Shown: positions 34,205 through 42,669, counted from the first letter of the stretch. The stretch: DNA of 64,000 bases from Metabacillus schmidteae (GCF_903166545.1 NZ_CAESCH010000003.1:1-64000), one strand, 5' to 3'. Numbers and translations: made by a program. The notes: generated by a model from the sequence alone, not told the origin.

Positions 34205-34340
34205 ATGCTATATTATATATATAACTATTTTCCTTTTTTATTTTTTTGCGACCATATTGGTCAGCTGTTCACTTATTAAATTTATAGAGCCTTTGGGTCC
34301 ATGTCGGAGTTTACTCCTTATGAGTCCAGGGCTCTTTTTG
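34205..34340 (+). ncRNA. Structured leader RNA, copy 3
   Basis: An extended -10 (TGCTATATT, 34205-34213) precedes the structured part 34248-34340: GACCA/TGGTC hairpin, AGCTGTTCACTTATTAAA, then AGAGCC pairing with GGGCTCT, enclosing CTTTGGGTCC and an inner GGAGT/ACTCC hairpin, then TTTTTG. Same order as copies 1 and 2 with compensatory stem changes. A further hairpin follows before the gene. Confidence 0.75.
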
Positions 34341-34378
34341 CATTTTTTGGACCTTTACTAAACCATATGTGTGTATCT

Positions 34379-34420
34379 AGACGATTAACAAAGATTTTTC
34401 TTTGATAATCGTCTTTTTTA
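34379..34420 (+). terminator. Second terminator-like hairpin in the leader
   Basis: AGACGATTA pairs with TAATCGTCT, with an inner AAAGA/TCTTT pairing, and TTTTTT follows. It ends about 33 bases before ATG 34453, adding a second possible attenuation point. Confidence 0.65.
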
Positions 34421-34452
34421 TTATAAAAAACTTTTTGAAAGGGTGTTTCCAA

Positions 34453-34869
34453 ATGGAACTATTACAAAACAAATCAAATGAAAAAAATGAGGGGAAGGTT
34501 GCTGAAGCGCAAGAATTAGCAAGTAAGTTAGTAAATCAAACGCAAATTCCAAACCAGTACTTCGAGTATGGCACTATCTTACTCATTAATAACTCGTACA
34601 CTGAGGATAGCTTACAGGAGTATAGCTTTTATAAGAAAGATGATATTACAGAGCATTATTATAAATTTGAAAGCATCACTGTAAGTTGGTGTACAGTGGA
34701 AAAGCTTAAAGAATGGTTATTAGAGTACGATCAAACTCCTGTTGAGAAAATGAAGTCAATTTCTGGTCAACCTTTAAGAGAGTCAAATCGGAGTATTGAT
34801 CATAAAATTTCATTCGAAAAGTTTGAATTGTATAAAAATGCGTTTACTGATTTTGCAGCTGCATACTAA
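34453..34869 (+). CDS. Unknown 138-aa protein behind leader copy 3
   Basis: ATG 34453 follows TTTTTGAAAGGGTG; the frame is open from 34402 but that start lies in the terminator hairpin. The product is soluble and mixed-charge (EGKVAEAQELASKLVNQTQI; DDITEHYYKFESITVSW). Its leader context resembles the genes at 6059 and 21680. Not recognised. Confidence 0.55.
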   Translation: MELLQNKSNEKNEGKVAEAQELASKLVNQTQIPNQYFEYGTILLINNSYTEDSLQEYSFYKKDDITEHYYKFESITVSWCTVEKLKEWLLEYDQTPVEKMKSISGQPLRESNRSIDHKISFEKFELYKNAFTDFAAAY

Positions 34870-34919
34870 ACCCAATTTATTTAATATAAGCTATTACATT
34901 AAAAAGGAGATAAATTAAT

Positions 34920-35297
34920 ATGACTAAAGAATACTCATTAGCACAGGTAATTACAGCAATTGTAGGTGTATTTGCTTTTATAACAATTTTGTCTATCTTT
35001 TCATTAAGCTACTTTAACCAAGAGTTAGTTATTGAAGAAGATTATGTTCATGTTATAGGAGTTCCTAATGCGGGTCGAGCAGAGGTAATTTACAACGATG
35101 AAAGATATGATGTCATTCTACCGATTGATCATTATACAGAAGAAATGAACAGATTTGCTCATTCATTATTAAATAATGGTGGTATTTATCTGAGAAATTT
35201 TACAATTTCTAAAGATAAACATGAACTATATCCTTCAGAAGTGACAATTGATGGAGAGAATGTTGTTCAGTTACTTTTAGATACTGATAATTATTAA
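34920..35297 (+). CDS. Membrane-anchored exported protein, unknown
   Basis: A 125-residue protein with AAAAGGAGATAAATTA before ATG. An N-terminal transmembrane anchor (VITAIVGVFAFITILSIFSL, residues ~10-29) is followed by an acidic extracytoplasmic domain (ELVIEEDYVHVIGVPNAGRA). Probably a type II single-span protein. Function unknown. Confidence 0.55.
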   Translation: MTKEYSLAQVITAIVGVFAFITILSIFSLSYFNQELVIEEDYVHVIGVPNAGRAEVIYNDERYDVILPIDHYTEEMNRFAHSLLNNGGIYLRNFTISKDKHELYPSEVTIDGENVVQLLLDTDNY

Positions 35298-35414
35298 ACC
35301 TAGTATTGATTTATGACAACACAATTGACAAAGGACTAAATGATTTGCGTGTAGACCTATATAGTACCTTACAATATAAGTTGTCATAAATTCCAAAGTA
35401 AGGGGATAGTGAAA

Positions 35415-35522
35415 TTGATATTTAAAGAATGTAGCGTTTGTAGAAAGTTTTACTTTGAGAAGAGATTTACAAATAAGTGTAAGGATTGCAGAGATAAAAC
35501 TAAGAAGACAAACAATGCGTAA
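35415..35522 (+). CDS. 35-aa zinc-ribbon-like peptide
   Basis: TTG 35415 follows AAGGGGATAG. CSVC-(x)12-CKDC in the middle is a four-Cys zinc ribbon, and the end is basic (RDKTKKTNNA). The downstream spacer has the TTCGAAC-type motif of the first 11 kb. It is a small predicted nucleic-acid-binding peptide. Confidence 0.45.
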   Translation: MIFKECSVCRKFYFEKRFTNKCKDCRDKTKKTNNA

Positions 35523-35582
35523 TTTAAGGTGTATTTCGAACAATCATTGAACAAAAAGTGACATAGAAAAGGATGATATTGA

Positions 35583-35864
35583 GTGAGTGGATATGTAATT
35601 AGAGGCAAAGACGGAACAGGTGGTGCTGATGGTGAATTATTATTACAATTCCCCTTCGCATCGACAGATACTTCTGCCTTTTTAAACAGTAGAAAATCAA
35701 ATAAACAAAGACAAGTATTTCTGAAAAATGGTGTTAGGATAAAAGCTCCAGAAGAGATGAGTACTATTGATATCATCCGTCAAAACTTAAAGTTTTTAAT
35801 GAATTTAGAGTCATTCTACGAACAACAACAAATAGATCTATTTGATTGTATGGATATTGCTTAG
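35583..35864 (+). CDS. Unknown 93-aa protein
   Basis: GTG start, AAAGGATG site about nine bases upstream. The N-terminus (SGYVIRGKDGTGGADGELLL) is Gly-rich; the C-terminus is helical (TIDIIRQNLKFLMNLESFYE). It ends 14 bases before the Tn3 inverted repeat. Not recognised. Confidence 0.5.
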   Translation: MSGYVIRGKDGTGGADGELLLQFPFASTDTSAFLNSRKSNKQRQVFLKNGVRIKAPEEMSTIDIIRQNLKFLMNLESFYEQQQIDLFDCMDIA

Positions 35865-35878
35865 AGTTACCTCCTAAA

Positions 35879-35916
35879 GGGGTTCAGCCGAGATACGTGT
35901 AAAAATGGGTCATAGG
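35879..35916. repeat. Terminal inverted repeat of a Tn3-family transposon (tnpA side)
   Basis: GGGGTTCAGCCGAGATACGT followed by GTAAAAATGGGTC has the GGGG start and 38-bp size usual for Tn3-family ends and lies just beyond the 3' end of tnpA. I could not find its complement to the right of tnpR, nor elsewhere in the window. Confidence 0.5.
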
Positions 35917-35948
35917 CTTACTTTTATTTCCAGTCTATGACCCATTTT
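35902..35948. terminator. Bidirectional terminator at the end of tnpA
   Basis: AAAATGGGTCATAG pairs exactly with CTATGACCCATTTT around a 19-base loop. It overlaps the inverted repeat and separates tnpA from the rightward gene at 35583. Confidence 0.7.
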
Positions 35949-35952
35949 ATGT

Positions 35953-38901
35953 TTATACCGGTATATTCTCCTCTACTGGTTGAGGGATGTTTTGTAAATC
36001 GATGACATAATCACCAAAACGTTTAATGTGCCTTGTAAGGTATGGACTCAGCATAACAAGATCTTCTCGCGAAAACTTATACCCTTCCTTTATGAGAGAC
36101 CATAAAATTAGCGTTATATCAACAACATTCTGAAAAATAACAGCATTAGCAACGAGATCATTATATTTAATACGTTTTTCTTGTTCTTCCGGATCATTTT
36201 CAGAAATAACCCCATCTCCACCGAAAAAAAGCCATTTTGAAAAGCCGTTATATGCCTCAACTTTATTTGTACTAGCTGTTATTTGTTCCCGTAATTTAAT
36301 GTCGGAAATATATTTTAGGAGAAAGACAGTTCTTACAACGCGACCTAGTTCTCTAAATGCTTTATAAAGTCGATTTTTTTTACTATCGTTACTGAGCTTT
36401 CTGAGCAAGGTTGAAGGTAAAATTTTTCCGGATTTAATGGATAAGACAACCTGCAGTAAATCTTGCCAGTGAGTTTCGAGTAAATCCCAATCGATTACAT
36501 CACCAAATAAAGGATCGATATGATTGTAACAAGCATCCCTATCTGGTCGAAAGAACGTTAGATCTTTCCAGTTACGAATTCGAGGCATTAAGTTGATTCC
36601 TAACAAATAGGAAAGAGCGAAAACTGGTGTAGATTGACCCTGTGTGTCTGCATGCAAAGTATCCGGCTGGATTTCAGATTTATTTTTAAGTAATCCATCA
36701 ATAATATATACAGCTTCCCAAACACCACAGGGTATAAAATGGCTAAACAATGCAATATACGTATCGGAAACATGATGATAGGCAATCCCACCGTAACCAC
36801 CATAACGAATATGGTATTCCGAGAGTAAGTTTTCTTCGTATAAATCATATTTCGTGCCATCTGCAGCAGCTGATTTACCACTTCCCCACAATTTAGGAAG
36901 ACTAAAAAGATTATAATGGTTAAGAATATCTCGAATAGCATCATCAAGTTTTTGAACATTTATATGTCGTCGATTGACAAAAGAAATCATATGTGGCGTC
37001 ACTGTATTTCGCATATGTTTAGAAGTTTGTGTCGATCCCAAATTACAACCATATCCAAATGAAGTAACGATGTAACGTTCAATCGGATTTTCAAGCTTGG
37101 GATCAGAACCGGATAAGGGACCAAAATGCCTGGTCCAATGAGTCCAGTGTTCAACATTGCAAAGTATATCAAGAACATTTCTTTCAGGTAAGCGCTGAAT
37201 TATGATATTTTCCAATGCTTTACTGCTTCTTGAAGGCTCCTTGCGTACTAAACGTTTAAGAGTTGGTTCTCCATTTTGGTTTATCATAACCTGTCCATTT
37301 TCAGGATAATGTCGATCTATCGTTTCTGCAGTCTGCGTTAACCATTCTTTTAATTGAGTTACAAACCCAGTTGAAGAGGAATTAAATCCCAACTCATTGC
37401 AGTAATCAGCAACCATAGGTTTGCATTCTTCCCATGAAAGCAATTGTTCTCGGTAATCAGCATATTCCTCAGAACCTTTTATACCAATATCCCCCGTTTT
37501 TAATTCTGTAGCCAGACAAGAAAATATACAGATTTCAAGACGTTTACGATAGAACAGGTCAGTATTTTTTCCAACACGAATGGTGTTTTTCCATTGCTCG
37601 TTTGCAAATGATAGATCTATATTAGCCGGTACGTGTTCGACCTTTCGGTTTTCATTTTCTAATAGAATTTGCAATGCATTTACAAGTGAGCGATCTTGGG
37701 TAGTGGAGTCAATTTCCAACAATCTGACCAATTGATACAAAGCTTTTCGATGCCCTCTATAGAATTTCTCCAGTAGAGGTAAATAATTATTTCCATTGTA
37801 TGAAGAAATAGATTCACAATCACTTTTTAAAGCCATAACGCCACCGTTAGCGATGAATAATTCCCTTACTTTTTTACCAACCGATGTATCGTTATCACCC
37901 ATATCTGTAGCCTCTAAAACCTCTTGTAATACGGAGATAAGGTTTTCAGTCATGGATCGATGCTTTTCTCTAAGAAGTGCCAATTCCTCTTTTCCTTTTT
38001 TGTGGATTTTACCCATTCTTTTTAGGAACATTCCCACGAGATTATCTCTGGTTGTAACCTGTGATCGGTGAATCATACATAGTACTAATGTATATCTTTT
38101 CGGAGCAGCGAAGTCTTTCATTTCGGCAGCATCTAATACTTTGGCTTCAGCTGCGAAATGCTTAATTTTGGAATTAGGCACTCCTTCTAATAATTGGTCA
38201 ATGATTGGGATAAAGGTTGTTAACCATGATAATCTGCTTTGTAAATCTTTCATATGAGAAATAGAAGGGCTTTTTGGTAAATCTTTGAGATAATTATAAT
38301 CAGATTTTTGTAGTTGCATTGAAGTATTCAGCAATTGATCAAGTTTGCCTCGCTCCTCGGTAGACAAACGGTTAAGGATTGTATTAAAAAATCGATAGTT
38401 TACAACAGTTCTAACACGGCGTGCTAATCTATCCAACGTACTGAACGCTGGTAATTCACAGCGTTCTTTAATTAATTCTGCAATAGCAACGTTAATAAGA
38501 TCAGCTGGGTTATCCATAACTTGAGCTGCTTTATATATAGCAGTCGTAGCAATATCTAGAGGAATCTTTCCAAATGGTGTAACCTTCAAGTATTCGCGTA
38601 TTGCTTTTTGATGCCGGTAAAGTGCTTTGGTTTGAAAATTTGGTTCAGTATCGTTTGGTAAATGCAAACAGGTACGAACATGACTGATAACTGTAGCTGG
38701 AATATCCTTTGGCCGTGGAAAATAGCCCAAACGTTGAAAGCACTTCATCATAATTAAAAAACTAAGAACAGGAATAGATCCACGCGCCATGCTATGTGCA
38801 AACTGGTTTTCCTCAGTGGTAATGGTATAGATTTCTCTGAGTTCTCTACGAGTTAAATTTTTCTTGAATCTTGGATAGGCTGTTCGTTCGATTGCTGCCA
38901 T
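35953..38901 (-). CDS. tnpA: Tn3-family transposase TnpA
   Basis: A 982-residue protein, the usual size for Tn3-family transposases. The DDE domain lies in the C-terminal half: GKSAAADGTKYDLYEENLLS (first Asp region), DTLHADTQGQSTPVFALSYL (second Asp) and GDGVISENDPEEQEKRIKYN (Glu region). The N-terminus (RRELREIYTITTEENQFAHS) is typical of the DNA-binding part. It carries out replicative transposition with TnpR resolving cointegrates. The frame is intact. Same direction as tnpR, 17 bases apart. Confidence 0.95.
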   Translation of the reverse strand: MAAIERTAYPRFKKNLTRRELREIYTITTEENQFAHSMARGSIPVLSFLIMMKCFQRLGYFPRPKDIPATVISHVRTCLHLPNDTEPNFQTKALYRHQKAIREYLKVTPFGKIPLDIATTAIYKAAQVMDNPADLINVAIAELIKERCELPAFSTLDRLARRVRTVVNYRFFNTILNRLSTEERGKLDQLLNTSMQLQKSDYNYLKDLPKSPSISHMKDLQSRLSWLTTFIPIIDQLLEGVPNSKIKHFAAEAKVLDAAEMKDFAAPKRYTLVLCMIHRSQVTTRDNLVGMFLKRMGKIHKKGKEELALLREKHRSMTENLISVLQEVLEATDMGDNDTSVGKKVRELFIANGGVMALKSDCESISSYNGNNYLPLLEKFYRGHRKALYQLVRLLEIDSTTQDRSLVNALQILLENENRKVEHVPANIDLSFANEQWKNTIRVGKNTDLFYRKRLEICIFSCLATELKTGDIGIKGSEEYADYREQLLSWEECKPMVADYCNELGFNSSSTGFVTQLKEWLTQTAETIDRHYPENGQVMINQNGEPTLKRLVRKEPSRSSKALENIIIQRLPERNVLDILCNVEHWTHWTRHFGPLSGSDPKLENPIERYIVTSFGYGCNLGSTQTSKHMRNTVTPHMISFVNRRHINVQKLDDAIRDILNHYNLFSLPKLWGSGKSAAADGTKYDLYEENLLSEYHIRYGGYGGIAYHHVSDTYIALFSHFIPCGVWEAVYIIDGLLKNKSEIQPDTLHADTQGQSTPVFALSYLLGINLMPRIRNWKDLTFFRPDRDACYNHIDPLFGDVIDWDLLETHWQDLLQVVLSIKSGKILPSTLLRKLSNDSKKNRLYKAFRELGRVVRTVFLLKYISDIKLREQITASTNKVEAYNGFSKWLFFGGDGVISENDPEEQEKRIKYNDLVANAVIFQNVVDITLILWSLIKEGYKFSREDLVMLSPYLTRHIKRFGDYVIDLQNIPQPVEENIPV

Positions 38902-38918
38902 GTCTGTCTCCCTTTATT

Positions 38919-39476
38919 TTATTTGCCGTCTATTTGATTCAAATAACGGTATAGTGTTGTCTTACCTAGTCCCGTTGCTTCTGTAATTTCTTTAATACTG
39001 TACTCTTTACTGCCATACATCTTCAGTGCCATCTGTACTTTATCTGTTTTTTTTGAAGGCCTTCCCCCTTTTTTCCCCCTAGCTCTCGCAGCTTTTAATC
39101 CTGATTTCGTCCGTTCACTTATAATATCTCGCTCTAATTCTGCAATACTTGCCATTGTACGAAAGAAAAATTTCCCCATTGCCGTTGACGTATCGATGTT
39201 GTCATGAATAGAGACAAAGTCGACGCTCATTTCATTAAAAAGTTCACTTAATTCAATAAGATGTTTTGTTGAACGAGAAATTCGGTCTAACTTGTATACG
39301 ACAACTTTATCTCCTTTGCGCAATACCTTTAACAACTCCTCAAGCTGTTGACGGTCTTTTCTTGTTCCTGTCATTTTTTCCTGGTATATTTTCTCTGCAC
39401 CATACTGATGCAAAGAATCAATTTGCATATCCAAATTTTGTTCTTCTGTACTTACACGAGCATATCCAAAGATCAA
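38919..39476 (-). CDS. tnpR: Serine resolvase TnpR
   Basis: A 185-residue small serine recombinase: YARVSTEEQNLDMQIDSL with the catalytic Ser, KVVYKLDRISRSTKHLIELS, FRTMASIAELERDIISERTK, and a C-terminal HTH (SIKEITEATGLGKTTLYRYL). It resolves Tn3-type cointegrates at res. The res candidate lies just upstream at 39500-39650. AGGGAGG precedes the ATG on the minus strand. Confidence 0.95.
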   Translation of the reverse strand: MIFGYARVSTEEQNLDMQIDSLHQYGAEKIYQEKMTGTRKDRQQLEELLKVLRKGDKVVVYKLDRISRSTKHLIELSELFNEMSVDFVSIHDNIDTSTAMGKFFFRTMASIAELERDIISERTKSGLKAARARGKKGGRPSKKTDKVQMALKMYGSKEYSIKEITEATGLGKTTLYRYLNQIDGK

Positions 39477-39499
39477 ATAAATCCCTCCATATCAATTCA

Positions 39500-39650
39500 G
39501 TTACAAAAATAGTACCAAAAAGGGGGTATAGTAACAATAAGTAAACTTTGTTTTAGGGAATGAGTTTTGGAGCGTAAAAGAAATAGATTTTAGTAGTTTT
39601 GTAGATTCCAATCTAAAAGTTCCGTAAACGTTCGTTTTAGGGAAATCTTA
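39500..39650. promoter_or_regulatory. Candidate res site of the Tn3-family element
   Basis: Upstream of tnpR, GTTTTAGGGA recurs at 39550-39559 and 39634-39643. CGTAAACGTTCG-type dyads at 39625-39635 resemble resolvase half-sites. The region to 39780 otherwise has no gene I can support. The exact subsites are not defined. Confidence 0.4.
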
Positions 39651-39782
39651 TTTATTGAATTATATACAAACGTGGGAAAAGTGATAAATGGTTGAGCTAC
39701 CCCCTTACATAAGGGGAACGCCTAAGTTTAATATTACATAAATATATATACTATGTGTGGTTAATCTAATGGAGGTGAGTGT

Positions 39783-39962
39783 ATGCACCAATGCCGTTGT
39801 TGTCACGGTGCAGGATGTTGTCGTTATTGTGGTGGAGCTGGTATGTGCTGTTGTTGTAGTGGGCGTGGATGTCACCACTGTCAGGGAAGTGGATGTTGCC
39901 CTTGTTGTCACGGTGGCAAAAGATGTGGTTGTTGTGGTGGATCAGGTGTTCAACCAATGTAA
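39783..39962 (+). CDS. 59-aa Cys-rich protein with CxxCxGxG-like repeats
   Basis: GGAGGTGAG precedes ATG 39783. The product has about 22 Cys in 59 residues, arranged as repeats: CCRYCGGAG, CCCCSGRG, CHHCQGSG, CPCCHGG, CGCCGGSG. This is a run of DnaJ-type zinc/metal knuckles without the J domain. Being between the Tn3 end and a copper-storage gene, it is probably a metal-binding (Cu/Zn/Cd) protein. Overlapping Val-rich and Thr-rich frames are shadows. A terminator follows. Confidence 0.65.
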   Translation: MHQCRCCHGAGCCRYCGGAGMCCCCSGRGCHHCQGSGCCPCCHGGKRCGCCGGSGVQPM

Positions 39963-39974
39963 AGCTTTATTAAG

Positions 39975-40005
39975 ACGGGAGCTTAGAACTTAGCTCCCGT
40001 TTCTT
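39975..40005 (+). terminator. Terminator
   Basis: ACGGGAGCT pairs exactly with AGCTCCCGT around an 8-base loop, followed by TTCTT. Confidence 0.75.
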
Positions 40006-40186
40006 GTAGATACACATGAATTTAACCTGTTTTATGGAATCCATTTTGTAGGATGATGAGTGAATTACAACATAGATTATAGTGTTTTCTATCTTGGTTC
40101 GTCCTTAAAATTAAATTTCTGGACACTCAGAAATGAATAAAAAAAGTAAAAAACAAAAAACATATACTTGAAAGGAGGTGTTGAAA

Positions 40187-40531
40187 ATGCCAGTCGCAAA
40201 TCCTTCTGTCCATCAATATCAATCCTGTATTGATGCATGTAACGATTGCTTAGTAGCTTGTGAAGATTGCCTAACGCTCTGTTTACAGGAATCGGATGTA
40301 CAAGCCCGTGTCACATGCATAAATTTGTTGCGTGATTGTAACGACATTTGTTCTTTAGCTGCTCGATATATGTCTCGCGGAAGTACATATGCAAAGCAAC
40401 TTTGCAATTTGTGTGCAACCATCTGTGATGCCTGCGCATTAGAATGTGCAAAGTTCCAGGATCCACATTGTCAACAATGTGCTGAAGCTTGCCGTAAGTG
40501 TGCTGAGGAATGCCACAAAATGGCGAGCTGA
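40187..40531 (+). CDS. Csp-like four-helix copper-storage protein (DUF326)
   Basis: ATG 40187 follows AAAGGAGGTG; TTG 40178 is too close to the site. The 114-residue product has Cys spaced along four helices: CIDACNDCLVACEDCLTLC, CINLLRDCNDICS, CNLCATICDACALEC, CQQCAEACRKCAEEC. These patterns match the Csp/DUF326 family, whose four-helix bundles store many Cu(I) ions; no signal peptide, so cytosolic. It is followed by a small membrane protein in the same operon. Confidence 0.9.
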   Translation: MPVANPSVHQYQSCIDACNDCLVACEDCLTLCLQESDVQARVTCINLLRDCNDICSLAARYMSRGSTYAKQLCNLCATICDACALECAKFQDPHCQQCAEACRKCAEECHKMAS

Positions 40532-40548
40532 TAAAAAGGAGTAAAAAT

Positions 40549-40728
40549 ATGTGTCCATGTATGATGCTAAAGAATATGGATAGTTCAATGGTAGCCATAA
40601 TGGCGTTATCCCTTGGACTTGGACTTGCTCTTGGATTAGCTTCATTAGTAGGAACCTTTTACTTAATCTGGCGTTTCATACGAGCCATTGAAAAGCGTGA
40701 TGCAAAGCCAAAAGAGGATTTACACTAA
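40549..40728 (+). CDS. 59-aa membrane protein with CPCMM start
   Basis: ATG 40549 follows AAAAAGGAG; a longer frame from 40510 overlaps the copper-storage gene. The N-terminus is MCPCMMLKN, a potential metal site, followed by one or two transmembrane segments (MALSLGLGLALGLASLVGTF) and a charged tail. It probably cooperates with the Csp-like protein in copper handling; that is inference from context. Confidence 0.6.
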   Translation: MCPCMMLKNMDSSMVAIMALSLGLGLALGLASLVGTFYLIWRFIRAIEKRDAKPKEDLH

Positions 40729-40773
40729 CGTGATTAATACTTTTTTTGCTACAAAAAAGGTGAGTCTTAACAT

Positions 40774-40818
40774 AAGAAAGCCGGTATCCCTTAGCGTATA
40801 GGAAACTGGCTTTCTTTT
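40774..40818. terminator. Terminator of the copper-storage operon
   Basis: AAGAAAGCCGGT pairs with ACTGGCTTTCTT, followed by TTCC; the loop is 20 bases. Confidence 0.65.
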
Positions 40819-41202
40819 CCGAAACTATCCAAACGAAAGATTCCTTACGGAAACATGTCCCCAAGGAATGTATCTTATCTTAATTATTGAGTTGTACTGT
40901 AATTAGTTTTAAAAGGAGAAGAATAAATATATTGGTTCTTACCAAAAACACCTCATAAACCAACATTTTACGATAAATAAAAAGAATCCATTTTAAAAAA
41001 AGATCTGATCAAAATGAATTTAAGTTTGGGTTTTATAAAAAAGATTGATCTTTTTTTGCCTGTGTTGCTCCACAATCGCGCACTTTCTTGAATAAGTTAC
41101 TATATAAATTTTTGCGAAAAGTTCATTATTTGTATATAAAAAATGTTGTTTTAATCCATTTCATATTGGCAAATACTAAGCAAAAAGCTAAGGTGTGGTT
41201 TT

Positions 41203-41337
41203 ATGAGTGATGCTTGGTGGTATGTTGAGAATTTCCTATTAGGTGCAGTACCTACAACTGTTGTTATTATTGTCGTTATGAAGGTGTTTGTATTTCTCTG
41301 TCAAAAATTCTCTGACAATCCAAAATATAAAGATTAA
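41203..41337 (+). CDS. 44-aa single-span membrane peptide
   Basis: AAGGTGTGG precedes ATG 41203. The peptide has one hydrophobic helix (FLLGAVPTTVVIIVVMKVFV) and a polar end. It lies inside the putative mini-element C, where it would be a cargo gene. Not recognised. Confidence 0.45.
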   Translation: MSDAWWYVENFLLGAVPTTVVIIVVMKVFVFLCQKFSDNPKYKD

Positions 41338-41375
41338 CGTCGCTCTTTGTGTCAATATGAATTTCGAAATCTTTG

Positions 41376-41561
41376 TTAAGGAAATGCGCCCTTTATTTGA
41401 TAAAGACGGAGCATTTTCGCTATTTCTATTAAGACATCATTAGACCATATGTATTTTTTAAAAGGATAATTACCAGCTTCTCCTTCAATAAATGATAATA
41501 TCTCTCTTCCTTTTTTATCAATACCTAAAAAGTTTCCAGTTTCCACAGTTCCATAATCCAC
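41376..41561 (-). pseudogene. Fragment of an aminoglycoside-phosphotransferase-like gene
   Basis: The 61-codon frame contains LGIDKKGREILSFIEGEAGN and NDVLIEIAKMLRLY, which match the N-terminal part of APH-type phosphotransferase family proteins of Bacillus. The N-terminal ATP-binding residues are incomplete and the whole C-terminal catalytic half is missing, so it is a remnant without activity. Confidence 0.6.
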
Positions 41562-41824
41562 CTTTCAATTCAGATGTTCTATTCCTTTCACTATAAAACA
41601 CCCTTTTAACTAAATCCAAAGAGGGGAAAATGGTGCAACTTTTTTGCGAACGGTATAACTTTCTTTAAAACGGTAAGTCTTTGCTTCAAATTTACATAAA
41701 GGATTAACATATTGGAATTTGACTATTAATTTCATAAGAGATTCATAGATTAGGACATTTTCTAGTGTTCTATGTATATATCTTTGCTAATTGGTTAATG
41801 CTTTTCCTGAAGGGGGAGAGATTA

Positions 41825-42553
41825 ATGTTTAAAAAAATTATGACCATATTGGTTTGTCTATTTATAATAATCTTTTTTTCTACAAATCATGTTGAGGGAA
41901 GTAATGAGTTGGAATTAGAAAAAATGATGGATATTGCTCATAAAAATAATATAATAATTACTTCGTGGCAGGGGTATATTAAAACCAATTTAGGACAGGC
42001 AAGGGATATCGAGGAAGTTTATAGAATAGTAGAAAGCACTAAATTGAGATTTCCTTTTGTGAAAGAATGGACAGGTTTTGATCAGAAAAGCCACCACTTT
42101 ACAGTTGAAGGTTACATAAACAATACTTCAAGTCAATTATTCAATAAAATTCAAATTTATGCTTACAAAAATGATGATAAATATCATTTATTTTTAACTT
42201 TAGAAGTAATTGGAGAAAAGGGGGATGAAAAGTTATACGACAGTATATTAAAGGAAATAGAATCCTACATTGAAGTTGATAAGGAATATTATACAGTAAA
42301 GGGTTTTGTAACGAATAAACTAGACATGGAATACATGGCGAAACAATTTTTGAATGATTTTCAGGCTGATTACATTGAGGGTCTTAAAGAAGAAGAGTTT
42401 CTTTCAGTTTCTGCATATAATCCTAAATGGAAAAGTAGCATTCCATCTAAGAATAATAAAAATATAAATCTACAGTTTGGATTACGTTATAATCCAAATG
42501 TGAACGAAACGAATATAACGATTGGTACACCAATAATAGTAAATGAGTACTAA
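41825..42553 (+). CDS. YwmB-family exported protein
   Basis: ATG 41825 follows GGGGGAGAG; the longer frame from 41765 is rejected. The 242-residue product has a signal peptide (KKIMTILVCLFIIIFFSTNH) and the YwmB arrangement: an N-terminal WQGYI...FVKEWTGFD region and a second alpha-beta domain (ESYIEVDKEYYTVKGFVTNK). YwmB folds as a TATA-binding-like duplicated domain; its function is unknown. It lies between element C and the copper operon. Confidence 0.65.
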   Translation: MFKKIMTILVCLFIIIFFSTNHVEGSNELELEKMMDIAHKNNIIITSWQGYIKTNLGQARDIEEVYRIVESTKLRFPFVKEWTGFDQKSHHFTVEGYINNTSSQLFNKIQIYAYKNDDKYHLFLTLEVIGEKGDEKLYDSILKEIESYIEVDKEYYTVKGFVTNKLDMEYMAKQFLNDFQADYIEGLKEEEFLSVSAYNPKWKSSIPSKNNKNINLQFGLRYNPNVNETNITIGTPIIVNEY

Positions 42554-42637
42554 CCATGTTGAAAAACCTATGTTTAATTGATTACATATTCAATTTGGCC
42601 AAGAGGCTTTAAATATCCTATTTTTAAGCCTAAAAAG

Positions 42638-42666
42638 ACCACCTATAATAAAATAGGTGGTTATGA
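42638..42666. terminator. Bidirectional terminator between ywmB-like gene and copper operon
   Basis: ACCACCTA pairs exactly with TAGGTGGT around an 8-base loop. On the minus strand it is followed by CTTTTTAGG, fitting the end of the leftward copA operon. Confidence 0.7.
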
Positions 42667-42669
42667 AGA

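Larger units (their letters stand above)
40975..41709. repeat. Candidate mini-element C with end-repeat units like A and B
   Basis: On the left, CCATTTTAAAAAAAGATCTG ATCAAAAT (about 40991-41018) and TTATAAAAAAGATTGATC (about 41034) match units in elements A and B. On the right, the complement of 41630-41682 has tandem units ACCGTTTTAAAGAAAGTTAT and ACCGTTCGCAAAAAAGTTGC. The units face inward. Exact ends are uncertain (AACA at 41706-41709 is one option). Inside are a 44-aa gene and a phosphotransferase remnant. Confidence 0.4.

Noticed and set aside
39705..39993. Long Val-rich and Thr/His-rich ORFs on both strands
   Set aside because: They are shadows of the Cys-codon-rich gene at 39783-39962, which alone has a strong ribosome binding site and a sensible repeat pattern.
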